Source: Methanolinea sp. UBA477
Lineage (GTDB): Archaea > Halobacteriota > Methanomicrobia > Methanomicrobiales > Methanospirillaceae
Assembly: GCA_002509485.1 (NCBI GenBank)
Contig: DAWO01000108.1
Location: 1 to 23,228, forward strand
Direction of reading: 5' to 3'
DNA: 23,228 nt
Part shown: in pieces, positions 15,222 to 22,812 of the stretch
Numbering within the stretch: position 1 is the stretch's first letter
How the letters are laid out: the number at the start of each line of letters is the position of its first letter
Translations under genes and position numbers: made by a program
Notes under the pieces: generated by a model
Told to the model about the DNA's origin: nothing
Seen by the model: only the letters and a program-made list of their open reading frames with translations
Database searches by the model: none

Positions 15222-15252
15222 TTCCTGTTCAATGTTCGGGCCAGAACAGGAA
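15222..15252. promoter_or_regulatory. strong 9-bp inverted repeat before the DUF134 gene
   Basis: TTCCTGTTC (15222-15230) and GAACAGGAA (15244-15252) are perfect complements around 13 bases. It lies 93 bp before the DUF134 start and 14 bp after another inverted repeat that has the same 13-base spacing. The symmetry suits binding of a dimer, possibly autoregulation by the DUF134 protein, though an RNA hairpin is equally possible. Confidence 0.5.
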
Positions 15253-15345
15253 TACCAAAAACCGGGAAAGATAGAATATCAAAAATATCCATGTGAGCGG
15301 GAGAACACCAAGTCTCATTACAAATCAGGGAAAATTATAGAAGTA

Positions 15346-15726
15346 ATGACTGCGTCAGAGGTGAATGATCCCAACACAACACACCGTGGAAGGCCCCGGA
15401 TTCCACGCCAGATCGATCAGACGGTCACGAATAGATGTTATTCGCCTGATTGTTTTCCTGATGAGGCAGGGATGGTCATCCGCCTGCTGCCCGAGGAGGT
15501 TGAACTGCTCAAGCTCATCGATGTGGAGGGTCTTATGCAGGAGGAAGCTGCCTCGGTTCTTGGAGTGTCGAGGCGAACCGTCTGGCGCGATATCCATGCA
15601 GCCAGGAAAAAAGTCGCTGACGCGATCATAACCGGGAAATCCATAGAGATCGCCGGGTGCAGGAGAGCCGGCAAAGGGCTGTGCCCCAGGGACTGCCCCA
15701 GGTTCCGGAAAAAACAGGAGATCTAA
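15346..15726 (+). CDS. DUF134 (UPF0251) helix-turn-helix protein
   Basis: A 126-residue predicted DNA-binding protein. The opening HRGRPRIPRQI (13-23) is the family hallmark. A sigma-70 region 4-like helix-turn-helix follows at about 63-88 (MQEEAASVLGVSRRTVWRDIHAARKKV). Cysteines occur at 31 and 36 (CYSPDC) and as a C-terminal set at 105, 113 and 117 (C-x7-CPRDC), which could bind a metal or iron-sulfur cluster. The frame opens earlier, at 15232, but that extension lacks family similarity, so ATG 15346 is chosen; its ribosome site is weak. Targets are unknown. Two strong inverted repeats lie between the MscS gene and this gene and are candidate sites for autoregulation. It precedes the small ORF and atwA, which have their own TATA box. 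Confidence 0.85.
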   Translation: MTASEVNDPNTTHRGRPRIPRQIDQTVTNRCYSPDCFPDEAGMVIRLLPEEVELLKLIDVEGLMQEEAASVLGVSRRTVWRDIHAARKKVADAIITGKSIEIAGCRRAGKGLCPRDCPRFRKKQEI

Positions 15727-15754
15727 TCACTCATTTTTGGTAATTAGCATAATT

Positions 15755-15762
15755 TTATATAA
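15755..15762 (+). promoter_or_regulatory. strong TATA box before the small ORF and atwA
   Basis: TTATATAA within a run of A and T, centred about 25 nt before ATG 15783. It is the best match to the archaeal TATA consensus in the window and would give a leaderless transcript starting at the small ORF and reading into atwA. Confidence 0.65.
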
Positions 15763-15782
15763 TTTTGCTCTTATGAGTAATT

Positions 15783-15992
15783 ATGGCGTCTGGTACAGGC
15801 TATGCCCCCTTTACTGAAAGTGATTTAATCAGACAGAGGACCCGGATGCCCCAGATCACATCGTATGTACCGGATTCAGATGCAATGAAACGCAGACACC
15901 ACAGGGGCCGCTATACCACACCATGGCCCGGGCCCCATGTGGATGCACTGCACGTCCCATTATCACGAATGATTCGGGATTCTATGCATTAA
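15783..15992 (+). CDS. small unknown protein (69 aa) preceding atwA
   Basis: I do not recognise this 69-residue product. It is rich in Arg, His and Pro, has no cysteines, no membrane segment and no signal peptide; the middle reads MKRRHHRGRYTTPWPGPH, so it is basic and probably soluble. Support for it being real: a strong TATA box is centred 25 nt before the ATG, which fits a leaderless start, and the ORF fills most of the gap up to atwA, whose ATG lies 24 bp after its stop. Against: it is short, has no known homologue I can name, and could be a leader that is transcribed but not translated. If real, it would be the first gene of an atwA operon. Confidence 0.45.
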   Translation: MASGTGYAPFTESDLIRQRTRMPQITSYVPDSDAMKRRHHRGRYTTPWPGPHVDALHVPLSRMIRDSMH

Positions 15993-16016
15993 CAAATATT
16001 TTTGGAATTGGATACC

Positions 16017-17612
16017 ATGACACATCCGTTTATCACAGTGAAAAACCTCTCAAAGGAGTTTGATGGCGTAAAAGTGCTTGATAATATCTCATTCGAAATT
16101 CCGGAAGGAGATATTATGAGGATAATCGGGAGGAGCGGCTCGGGCAAGACGGTTCTCATGCACCTCATGAGGGGCGTCGATGAATCACCGACCAGCGGAT
16201 CGATATTGTACCATCTTTCAGAATGCCCCAGATGTGGATACATCTCCAGGAGAAGTGCTGCCGGCAACCCCTGCCCGGCATGTAATTCACAGTTGGAAGC
16301 GCAGGATATCGATTTCTGGGCGCCGGAGAATGAAGAGAGAAAGAGCCGTATCATGCGGCACACCGCGATCATGTTCCAGAGGACTTTTGCCCTGTATGGT
16401 GACGACAGGGTCATCGAAAACGTCCTCCATGCCCTCGATGATATTGAATATCCCCAGGAAAAAGCCATCAACCGGGCAGCAGAACTGATAGACCAGGTCA
16501 GGCTCTCGCATCGAATGATGCACATAGCCCGTGACCTCTCTGGCGGAGAGAAACAGCGGGTAGTGCTTGCACGACAACTTGCAAAAGAGCCGTTCGTTCT
16601 CTTTGCCGATGAACCGACCGGGACGCTCGATCCCGAAACCGCCCTTGTCGTCCACCGCATGTTAAAGGAAGCCGCCGAGAACAACAGCATGGGCATCGTG
16701 GTCACATCACATTTTTCGAACGTGATAGAGGATATGGCTGACATGGCGCTGCTCCTGGACGAGGGAAGAATTGAGAAGATAGGCTCCCCCCGGGAAGTAG
16801 TGAACCATTTCCTGAAGGATTACGAGAACGGACTTGAAAAGAGCGAGTGTGAACCCGGTGAGAACCTCATTGTCGCACGGGACGTTGCAAAGCGATACAT
16901 GTCACCCGACAGGGGCCTGATCAGGGCCGTAAACGGCGTCTCGTTCGATGTAAAGACCGGTGAGATCTTCGGTATCATCGGAAAGAGCGGTGCCGGCAAG
17001 ACGACCCTCTCCCGGATCATGGCAGGGATTATTGAGCCGACCGATGGAGAGATGAATGTGAGGATCGGTGAGGAGTGGGTCGACATGACCAAGCCGGGAA
17101 TCGACCAGAGGGGTCGGGCCAAGTGCTACATCGGACTCCTCCACCAGGAATACGACCTCTATCCCCACCGGAATGTCCTGGACAATCTCACCGATGCTAT
17201 CGGCCTGGAATTTCCAAAAGAACTTGCCATGCACAAGGCGATGATCACCCTGAAGATGGCAGGATTCAACGGAGATAAATGTAACAAGGTCCTCTCGCAA
17301 TACCCCTCCGAGCTCTCTGAAGGTGAACGCCACAGGGTGGCCCTTGCACAGGTGCTCATCCGTGAACCCAGGATGGTCATCCTCGACGAGCCGACCGGGA
17401 CGATGGATCCCATCACAAAGAAGGATGTCCGGCAGTCAATCCTGAATGCACGCGAGGAGATGGAGGAGACATTCATCCTTGTCTCCCATGACATGGATTT
17501 TGTGAGGGATATCTGTGACCGCGTTGCCCTGATGAAGGGCGGAAAGATCGTATCAATCGGGACCCCGGAGGAGGCTCTTGCAGCCATCGAGACCCGTGAA
17601 AAAGCAGCTTAG
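16017..17612 (+). CDS. atwA: methyl-coenzyme M reductase system component A2 (double ABC ATPase)
   Basis: Component A2 is an ATP-binding protein needed for ATP-dependent reductive activation of methyl-coenzyme M reductase to the Ni(I) state. The 531-residue protein contains two ABC ATPase domains and no membrane part. Domain 1: Walker A GRSGSGKT (38-45), signature LSGGEKQ (174-180), Walker B LFADEPTG. Domain 2: Walker A GKSGAGKT (322-329), a changed signature LSEGERHR (433-440), Walker B VILDEPTG. Domain 1 has an insert with two CxxC pairs, Cys70/73 and Cys86/89, resembling a zinc site. ATG 16017 is preferred to TTG 16002 or 16008 because the conserved THPFITVKNLSKEF follows directly. It lies 24 bp after the small ORF and some 11 kb from the F430 genes, so making and activating the same enzyme's cofactor are encoded in one region. 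Confidence 0.9.
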   Translation: MTHPFITVKNLSKEFDGVKVLDNISFEIPEGDIMRIIGRSGSGKTVLMHLMRGVDESPTSGSILYHLSECPRCGYISRRSAAGNPCPACNSQLEAQDIDFWAPENEERKSRIMRHTAIMFQRTFALYGDDRVIENVLHALDDIEYPQEKAINRAAELIDQVRLSHRMMHIARDLSGGEKQRVVLARQLAKEPFVLFADEPTGTLDPETALVVHRMLKEAAENNSMGIVVTSHFSNVIEDMADMALLLDEGRIEKIGSPREVVNHFLKDYENGLEKSECEPGENLIVARDVAKRYMSPDRGLIRAVNGVSFDVKTGEIFGIIGKSGAGKTTLSRIMAGIIEPTDGEMNVRIGEEWVDMTKPGIDQRGRAKCYIGLLHQEYDLYPHRNVLDNLTDAIGLEFPKELAMHKAMITLKMAGFNGDKCNKVLSQYPSELSEGERHRVALAQVLIREPRMVILDEPTGTMDPITKKDVRQSILNAREEMEETFILVSHDMDFVRDICDRVALMKGGKIVSIGTPEEALAAIETREKAA

Positions 17613-17701
17613 ATGGGACTTCCCCTTTTCTTCCTGTTTCAACCTCTTTCATCTTCCTGCATAGACGGGGGATCTCTCGATAATGGCAGATGGCATCTTT
17701 T

Positions 17702-17940
17702 TTAGAGGCTCTTTTCTCCCTGGTGTGGGCAGGATTGATGAACCGGATACATTTTTTGGGGTTATCCTCCCCCACACCCCCATGTGCGATGCCACGTCGC
17801 CGCCCGAAAAAATACCGCGAGGCTGATTCACAGTCAAAATTTGAGCAATGGGGTATGATTTCTGTGAGGACGCCACGGCGGCGGTCCAGTGACTGGGTCT
17901 TTATGTAGATGAAAAACTCCGATTCAGTCTCCCCACACAG
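17702..17940 (-). repeat. dispersed repeat, copy C (full length, inverted)
   Basis: About 239 bp whose reverse complement matches copy B from GTGTGGGGAGAC to AAGAGCC and copy A in two blocks, including near-identity with A over about 50 bases (17870-17920 on the plus strand). Its ends are weakly inverted: CTGTGTGGGG at one and CCCACACCAGG at the other. It fills the gap between the convergent atwA and amidohydrolase genes. No shared reading frame is kept with copy B. AGAGGCT occurs at both edges (17704-17710 and 17949-17955), but because a similar string ends copy B it is more likely part of the element than a target duplication. Confidence 0.75.
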
Positions 17941-17957
17941 AACAGCGAAGAGGCTTT

Positions 17958-18746
17958 TTAGAGGAGTTCTTTCTCCTGTATCTTTTTCCAGAAACCGGAA
18001 ATGACTCTCCTGACGTTATCCTGCAGTTCTGCATGGGCCCCACAGCTCCTGCCTTCATACAGGGATCTGTTCAATTCGATCTGGACCCATGGAATGCCTC
18101 TGTGCCAGTAATGGGCATTCGAGATGAATCCACCGCGGAATGGGGTATTCAATGCCACGTCGCCATCAGCAGGATAGAGCGTTCTGAATTCATCGGAGAG
18201 AGACCGTATCACCGCCCCCGGACAGGTTGCAAGAGCGCCTTTCCTTGGGTTACCGAGACTGTCACCATTGTTTCCAAGGCAGACAAGGGGCCTTTCCCGG
18301 CCGGAACCGCGCCCCTCCCCAGGAGCGAAGGGAAGCATGCTATGGCAGTCGAACGCCATAACAATGCGGCCACCATCAAGGAGGCGGTCCAGCATGGCAT
18401 GGTAGGGAAAATAGTATCTCAACAACAGCCTGTGGATCAGGGTGATTTCAGGGAAATGCCCGTCTTTGTAGACCGGTATCCCGGTCGAGGTCCTCGTCTT
18501 CACCACCCCGTCCCACCGCTTCGATGGAAGGTGGTACGGCGGCCGGTTCAGATCCACGATCATGCGTGATATGGGTGTATCAATGTAGGCGCATGCACAA
18601 TCTGAAAGACCAAATATGTTCCGGGTACCGGGATCACTGAAATAGGATATCGCGTCCTGGTCCAGGGCGACTGCATCGCTGACTTCTTCCGGAACATCCA
18701 CTCCACCGTGGGGAACTGAAACGAGGAATGGGTACTTATGCGGCAT
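17958..18746 (-). CDS. N-formylglutamate amidohydrolase family protein
   Basis: Zinc-dependent hydrolase of the N-formylglutamate amidohydrolase family (PF05013), which removes formyl groups from amino acid amides; in archaea the true substrate is unknown, as no histidine-degradation genes are seen here. The 262-residue protein shows SVPHGG (10-15), DLNRPP (65-70), DCHSM (133-137) and the C-terminal PWVQIELNRSLY (219-230), all family signatures with likely metal ligands. The frame extends 57 codons upstream, but that part is unlike the family, and ATG 18746 has GGAG at 18758-18761 (complement), so it is chosen. It converges with atwA, with repeat copy C between them, and diverges from the DUF457 gene. 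Cytoplasmic. Confidence 0.85.
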   Translation of the reverse strand: MPHKYPFLVSVPHGGVDVPEEVSDAVALDQDAISYFSDPGTRNIFGLSDCACAYIDTPISRMIVDLNRPPYHLPSKRWDGVVKTRTSTGIPVYKDGHFPEITLIHRLLLRYYFPYHAMLDRLLDGGRIVMAFDCHSMLPFAPGEGRGSGRERPLVCLGNNGDSLGNPRKGALATCPGAVIRSLSDEFRTLYPADGDVALNTPFRGGFISNAHYWHRGIPWVQIELNRSLYEGRSCGAHAELQDNVRRVISGFWKKIQEKELL

Positions 18747-18929
18747 TGTATGCTGATCTCCGTTACCTGGCCGGAACCGGGACGGGATGCTATTTTCCAC
18801 CTGGATTATTCTCCTTTTCCGATGAGGTGGCTCTCTTTTCTCCCAGCTGTGCGGTCGATTCTCCTGTGAAGAGATGTCGGCCTGATCTCCCTTATCCTTT
18901 ATCATAGCGGGTGACAAACAGTTCTACCA

Positions 18930-19820
18930 GTGGATTCGCTCACCCATGCATTCTCTGCACTATTTCTTGCATACCCCCTGGGAAGCCAGCTTGCTGGATT
19001 TGGCATAATCGGCACTGTCCTTCCGGACCTGGATATCATTCTCCATCCCCTGTTCCGGAGAGAGCCCCGCATGTACATCTTCTCTCACGGGGGTATCACC
19101 CATAGTATCCCGGGGGCGTTCCTGCTCTCGATCACTGGATTCCTGGTGATCGGCCTCATGCAGACCGCAGGGTTTGTTTCGCTTCCTGCGGGACCGGAAT
19201 TCTGGATCCTGGGCCTTGCAGTAATTACAGGTGGATCGCTCCTGCATATCGGGCTCGATTATCTTGCATACCCGGGAATACCCCTCTTTCATCCCTTCTC
19301 GGACAGGAAGTACACACTCGGGGTTTTCCCGGGTCCAAGCCTCTTTCTGACGGGAGTGAGCAGCATCTTCCTGTTGTTTCTCATTACCGGAGTTTCAGGT
19401 ATAGCAGGGATTTTTTCATGGGGCATGGTATTTGCAGCATATATCGCGTTGAATCTCGTAAAATGGGGAATTGCGAGGTATAAATTCGGGAATGAGAAGG
19501 TTATTCCAACATTCCACCCGCTGCACTGGATCCTGGTCCTGGAAAAGGATGATACATATGTTGTCTGCCGCTATTCCCTCTTGAGGGGGGTATACGAAAG
19601 CATTGAATATGAAAAATTACGCGGTATGGAAGAGGAGGAGCTGGAAAGCTTTGCAGATGATCCGGAGATGAGGAGGATCAACTATTTCTCCTATTTCACT
19701 GTTGCCGAAAAAAACGCAGATAGCATCCGGATTTCTGATCCACTGCGGTTTTCCGGGATTATTCAGTATCCGCCGCATTTCAGCGAGATTTTTATCAGAT
19801 TATCTGCAATGCGGAACTAA
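18930..19820 (+). CDS. DUF457/YdjM-like membrane-bound metal-dependent hydrolase
   Basis: A 296-residue integral membrane protein of the family annotated as membrane-bound metal-dependent hydrolase. The family opening MDSLTHAF is present from a GTG start at 18930, with His6, PDLD (32-35), FSHGGITHS (51-59) and HIGLDY (106-111) as likely metal ligands at membrane borders. About five hydrophobic segments span 8-35, 60-82, 91-108, 136-156 and 160-178; the last 110 residues look soluble and cytoplasmic. A real biochemical activity is not established for this family. The GGTGA at 18909-18913 is a weak, distant ribosome site. It diverges from the amidohydrolase gene across a 183-bp gap. Confidence 0.85.
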   Translation: MDSLTHAFSALFLAYPLGSQLAGFGIIGTVLPDLDIILHPLFRREPRMYIFSHGGITHSIPGAFLLSITGFLVIGLMQTAGFVSLPAGPEFWILGLAVITGGSLLHIGLDYLAYPGIPLFHPFSDRKYTLGVFPGPSLFLTGVSSIFLLFLITGVSGIAGIFSWGMVFAAYIALNLVKWGIARYKFGNEKVIPTFHPLHWILVLEKDDTYVVCRYSLLRGVYESIEYEKLRGMEEEELESFADDPEMRRINYFSYFTVAEKNADSIRISDPLRFSGIIQYPPHFSEIFIRLSAMRN

Positions 19821-20008
19821 AAAATTTTCATGCAGGATTATTGCAGACGAAAGACAGATTTTTCGTAGATCCCCTGAGAGATTGTGAGATCCTGTATCGA
19901 ATCCACTGTCAACGGCTCTATAACCGGGCAAGAGATCCTGCCCCAAAAGGCGTCCATTTGATCCACAGCAGGAATCAAGTATGAGGCAGGCAAATACAAT
20001 CCAGGCAT
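19821..20008. other. intergenic region before the hydrolase fragment
   Basis: No gene is supported. A minus-strand open frame (20047 to 19838) of 69 residues has no recognisable features and overlaps the hydrolase N-terminal fragment, so I leave it out. Confidence 0.5.
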
Positions 20009-20113
20009 ATGCCGGATGAAGACTTTGTCAGTCGGCTGAAGGGGCATGCACCCCGATCAGGTGTCTCCCCGGAGGAGGCGAGGGAACAATTCTCAAGCTT
20101 CTACTGTCAATAA
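20009..20113 (+). pseudogene. N-terminal fragment of the alpha/beta hydrolase, ended by TAA
   Basis: ATG 20009 opens a 34-codon frame ending at TAA 20111-20113, in the same frame as the hydrolase that starts at ATG 20135; only seven codons separate them. The peptide has an amphipathic helical look with SPEEAREQFSSF (20-31), which matches the N-terminal cap segment usual in hormone-sensitive-lipase-type esterases, whereas the downstream frame alone lacks that cap. The simplest reading is one gene of about 305 codons broken by a CAA- or TAC-to-TAA type change. Alternatives are a sequencing error or two-step translation. TAA is not the pyrrolysine codon, so recoding is not expected. Confidence 0.6.
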
Positions 20114-20134
20114 CAGGAACGGGATCTTCCCCGA

Positions 20135-20926
20135 ATGGATAAAGTCAACATCAGAGATGACCTCTCCGGGTTTTTTATACGGGATCAACAGGGAAGCGAC
20201 AGAGGCATCCTGCTATTCTTCCATGGTGGCGGATTTACCGTCGGCTCAACACGCGATCACCTGGGACTCATCGCGGCTCTTGGCCGCGCCGCAGGAACCA
20301 CCGTATTCTCAGTCGATTACCGCCTCGCACCCGAACACCATTTCCCTGCAGCTCTTTTGGATTCGGTTGCCGGGTACCGGTTCCTTGTAGATGAGGGATA
20401 TGACGCGGGGCAGATAATTCCGGTCGGAATCTCTGCTGGTGGAACGCTTGCGCTCGGATTGACCCTGTATGCCAGGGATGAGGGACTGCCGCTTCCTGGG
20501 GGGGTCATAGCAATGTCGCCAGCCGTTGACATGCTGTTTCCTGGAGATTCCGTGGCAAGGAACCGCGATTTTGACTGGATACCGCCCGAACGCCTTCATG
20601 CCATCCGGGATACATATCTTGCAGGCTCCAACCCCTGCAATCCCCTGGCCTCTCCCATGTATGCCGATCTCTCCGGGTTCCCACCCCTTCTTGTCCAGGC
20701 CGGCACGCACGAAGTCCTGTTCGATGACATATCTTGTTTCGTGGAGAAGGCAGCTATCGAAGGAGTGTCGGTAACATTTGAAAGATACCCGGGGATGTTC
20801 CATTGCTGGCAGATGTTTGGAAGAGAAGTTCCCCAGGCAGGGAAGGCACTATCGAGCGCAGGTAATTTTGTGAAGTGTATCGTACAGGAAGATCATTCCC
20901 CGAAAACAAAGAGTATTTTCTTCTGA
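20135..20926 (+). CDS. alpha/beta hydrolase, hormone-sensitive-lipase type esterase
   Basis: Carboxylesterase-like serine hydrolase; natural substrate unknown. The 263-residue frame has the oxyanion-hole motif HGGG (30-33), VDYRLAPEH (60-68), the nucleophile Ser100 in GISAG, the acid region GTHEVLFDD (190-198, with Glu193 as probable triad acid), and His223 in GMFHCW. All catalytic parts are therefore present, but the family's N-terminal cap helices are missing from this frame and appear just upstream, cut off by an in-frame TAA. I see no ribosome site before ATG 20135, which favours a broken gene over a naturally short one. The core could still fold, but loss of the cap usually harms substrate binding and stability in this family. 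Confidence 0.8.
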   Translation: MDKVNIRDDLSGFFIRDQQGSDRGILLFFHGGGFTVGSTRDHLGLIAALGRAAGTTVFSVDYRLAPEHHFPAALLDSVAGYRFLVDEGYDAGQIIPVGISAGGTLALGLTLYARDEGLPLPGGVIAMSPAVDMLFPGDSVARNRDFDWIPPERLHAIRDTYLAGSNPCNPLASPMYADLSGFPPLLVQAGTHEVLFDDISCFVEKAAIEGVSVTFERYPGMFHCWQMFGREVPQAGKALSSAGNFVKCIVQEDHSPKTKSIFF

Positions 20927-21262
20927 ATCAAAACAGTATATTAAATTATTTAAATTAACTTTTATAACAAGTGGAGATAAATACAAGTATCAGGGGGGAC
21001 TTCATTCCCTATAAACATTCCATGAACAATGCTGGAAAAGCGACAGTTTTGCCATCCATGCAATTGTAACACTCCTCATGGGCCGGACCAAATGTGATAG
21101 AATCCATTACCCTGGATATTTCCTGCTGATCTCCGCGGTTTTTCGGGGTTTCTTTCGTTCCAGGATCCCATTCTCTCAAGGGATCATCCAAGGCACAGAT
21201 ACTCTCCTGTATCAGAATCAGCAGGAACCACATGTTTGAAATATATTCAGATAGATGGTAAT
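20927..21262. other. AT-rich intergenic region before the PEGA protein
   Basis: The first part (20935-20995) is strongly AT-rich and contains TTTATAAC near 20961-20968, a fair TATA box that could drive the PEGA gene with a long leader. A minus-strand frame (best ATG 21233, ending 21009) would give 74 residues opening MWFLLILIQESICA, a possible signal peptide, and ending with a CYNC motif; it has no ribosome site or well-placed TATA box and I do not call it a gene. Confidence 0.4.
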
Positions 21263-22615
21263 ATGAAGCCAAAGAGGTGTTTTCTCTTGAAATTCCCAAC
21301 GATTCTCTCAGTATGCCTGCTCATCGCAGTGTCGTTGCTGGTTGCGAATACCGCTGCTGACAATATTGGCGGAGGGACCGGCTACTTCCAGATCAGCTCG
21401 AGCCCGTCTGGCGCCACTGTGTATTTCGATGATTCGTATGCAGGAATCACACCGGTCACCATACCGGTCTCCTCCACCGGAAGTCCTGATCACACAATCA
21501 GGGTGGAAAAAGACGGGTACCAGACATGGACGGATTCCTATTACGGCAATCCCTTCGAAGGCGAGACCATTCACATCAATGCCAACTTTGTATACATAGA
21601 ACCCACCACTCCGATCGGCGGGGGGAAGGGATATTACTCGATAACATCCTCGCCGTCAGGAGCAACCGTTTACATTGATGGTACATACAAGGGCACCACC
21701 CCGGTCACCGTGACCGTCCCCTCAACCGGCACTCCCGGGCACACCATACGTATCTCCCTCTCCGGGTACCAGACCTGGTCGAACAGCTATTCGGGGAACC
21801 CGGCCGAAGGCGAGACCATCTATGTCTCGGCCTACCTGCAGCCCGTGCAGTCCTATGGGAGTATCTACGTGGAGTCGTCGCCTTCCCAGGCAACCGCGAC
21901 ACTTGACGGAGCAAACTCCCAGACAACCCCCTGCACATTCCACGATGTCTATCCAGGTTCGCATACCGTCCGGGTGACCAGGTCCGGGTACCAGACCTGG
22001 AGCAGTACCGTCAGCGTATCGGCAGGGAGGACAACCGCGGTGTCTGCCAGCCTCTCCCAGGTCTCGCCGGGAACTGGTTCGATTTATGCGGTTTCCACCC
22101 CACAGGGAGCGGATGTCTACGTCGACGGGAGATATTACGGCACTGCCCCCCAGATCGCAGGCAGTCTCTCGATCGGGTATCACCAGGTCCGGCTCTCGCT
22201 TTCAGGGTTCCAGGACTGGACCGGGAGCGTCTATGTCGAGGACGGGAAGACCACGACCGTGAGCCGGACGCTGTCTGTATCACCCACGTCTTCCCCGACA
22301 GCGGCCCCCGGGACCGGAACTATCTCCATCAGCTCCCAACCTGCCGGAGCGGAGGTCTACATAGATAACATATACTACGGGATAACCCCGGTCACCGTCC
22401 CGTCGGTTGCGGCGGGATCAAGAGTGGTGAAAATCCAGATGGCGGGGTATACTCCCTGGCAGGCGACCGTCCAGGTGAACTCCGGGCAGGTGACGCCGGT
22501 TGAAGCAACGCTGCAGCCACAGCCGACCACTTTCCCGACAAAAGCGGGTGCTGGCATACCAGTTGTTCTTCTTTCCCTTGCGTTTCTTGCATTCGCAGGA
22601 ATGAAGAAGAGATAG
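21263..22615 (+). CDS. secreted, membrane-anchored protein with five PEGA repeats
   Basis: A 450-residue surface protein, probably part of the cell envelope or binding other surface molecules; function not known. Residues 1-32 form a signal peptide (KPKR followed by a hydrophobic core ending near ANTAA). Five PEGA-type beta domains follow at about 39-109, 123-192, 199-264, 271-337 and 351-417, each with a P-x-G-A-x-V-Y-(I/V/F)-D core and most with a GYQTW-like close. After a Thr/Pro-rich spacer, residues 429-446 form a hydrophobic segment ending in KKR, a membrane anchor or archaeosortase-like tail. Repeats 1 and 2 are most alike and share a GNP-EGETI insert, suggesting a recent duplication. 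ATG 21263 is preferred over TTG 21236 because it begins the signal peptide. Confidence 0.9.
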   Translation: MKPKRCFLLKFPTILSVCLLIAVSLLVANTAADNIGGGTGYFQISSSPSGATVYFDDSYAGITPVTIPVSSTGSPDHTIRVEKDGYQTWTDSYYGNPFEGETIHINANFVYIEPTTPIGGGKGYYSITSSPSGATVYIDGTYKGTTPVTVTVPSTGTPGHTIRISLSGYQTWSNSYSGNPAEGETIYVSAYLQPVQSYGSIYVESSPSQATATLDGANSQTTPCTFHDVYPGSHTVRVTRSGYQTWSSTVSVSAGRTTAVSASLSQVSPGTGSIYAVSTPQGADVYVDGRYYGTAPQIAGSLSIGYHQVRLSLSGFQDWTGSVYVEDGKTTTVSRTLSVSPTSSPTAAPGTGTISISSQPAGAEVYIDNIYYGITPVTVPSVAAGSRVVKIQMAGYTPWQATVQVNSGQVTPVEATLQPQPTTFPTKAGAGIPVVLLSLAFLAFAGMKKR

Positions 22616-22646
22616 AATACACCAGGGTCTCCCTGACAGTTATTGT

Positions 22647-22671
22647 GGGGAGACGTCATCCCCTCTTTTTT
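22647..22671 (+). terminator. hairpin with T-run after the PEGA gene
   Basis: GGGGA (22647-22651) pairs with TCCCC (22659-22663) around a 7-base loop and is followed by TCTTTTTT (22664-22671), 32 nt after the PEGA stop codon. It is the clearest terminator in the window; in archaea the T-run alone may suffice. Confidence 0.7.
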
Positions 22672-22812
22672 AGGAAAAACGAAACCGGGAGTTCCGGGGA
22701 TCGATCCCGGGTTTGCACATGGTTACCTCTCCCATGGTATGTCAGCGTCAAGCCAAAAGAACCCCAGGATCTACGTATCCGGTGGTCCTTGACCTTCGAT
22801 CTTCCATCTCGG

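Noticed and set aside
17949..17955. AGAGGCT at both edges of repeat copy C as a target-site duplication
   Set aside because: A matching AAGAGCC string also ends copy B, so it is more likely part of the element.
19838..20047. Minus-strand 69-residue frame upstream of the hydrolase
   Set aside because: It overlaps the better supported N-terminal hydrolase fragment on the other strand and shows no motifs.
20111..20113. TAA in the hydrolase as a recoded codon
   Set aside because: Pyrrolysine recoding in methanogens uses TAG, and selenocysteine uses TGA; TAA has no known recoding in archaea.
21009..21233. Minus-strand 74-residue frame with a signal-like start and a CYNC motif
   Set aside because: No ribosome site or properly spaced TATA box, no family resemblance; kept only as a remark in the intergenic entry.
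22694..22709. GGGATCGATCCC palindrome after the PEGA gene
   Set aside because: A 12-bp palindrome without a T-run, neighbour gene start or second copy; could easily be chance.
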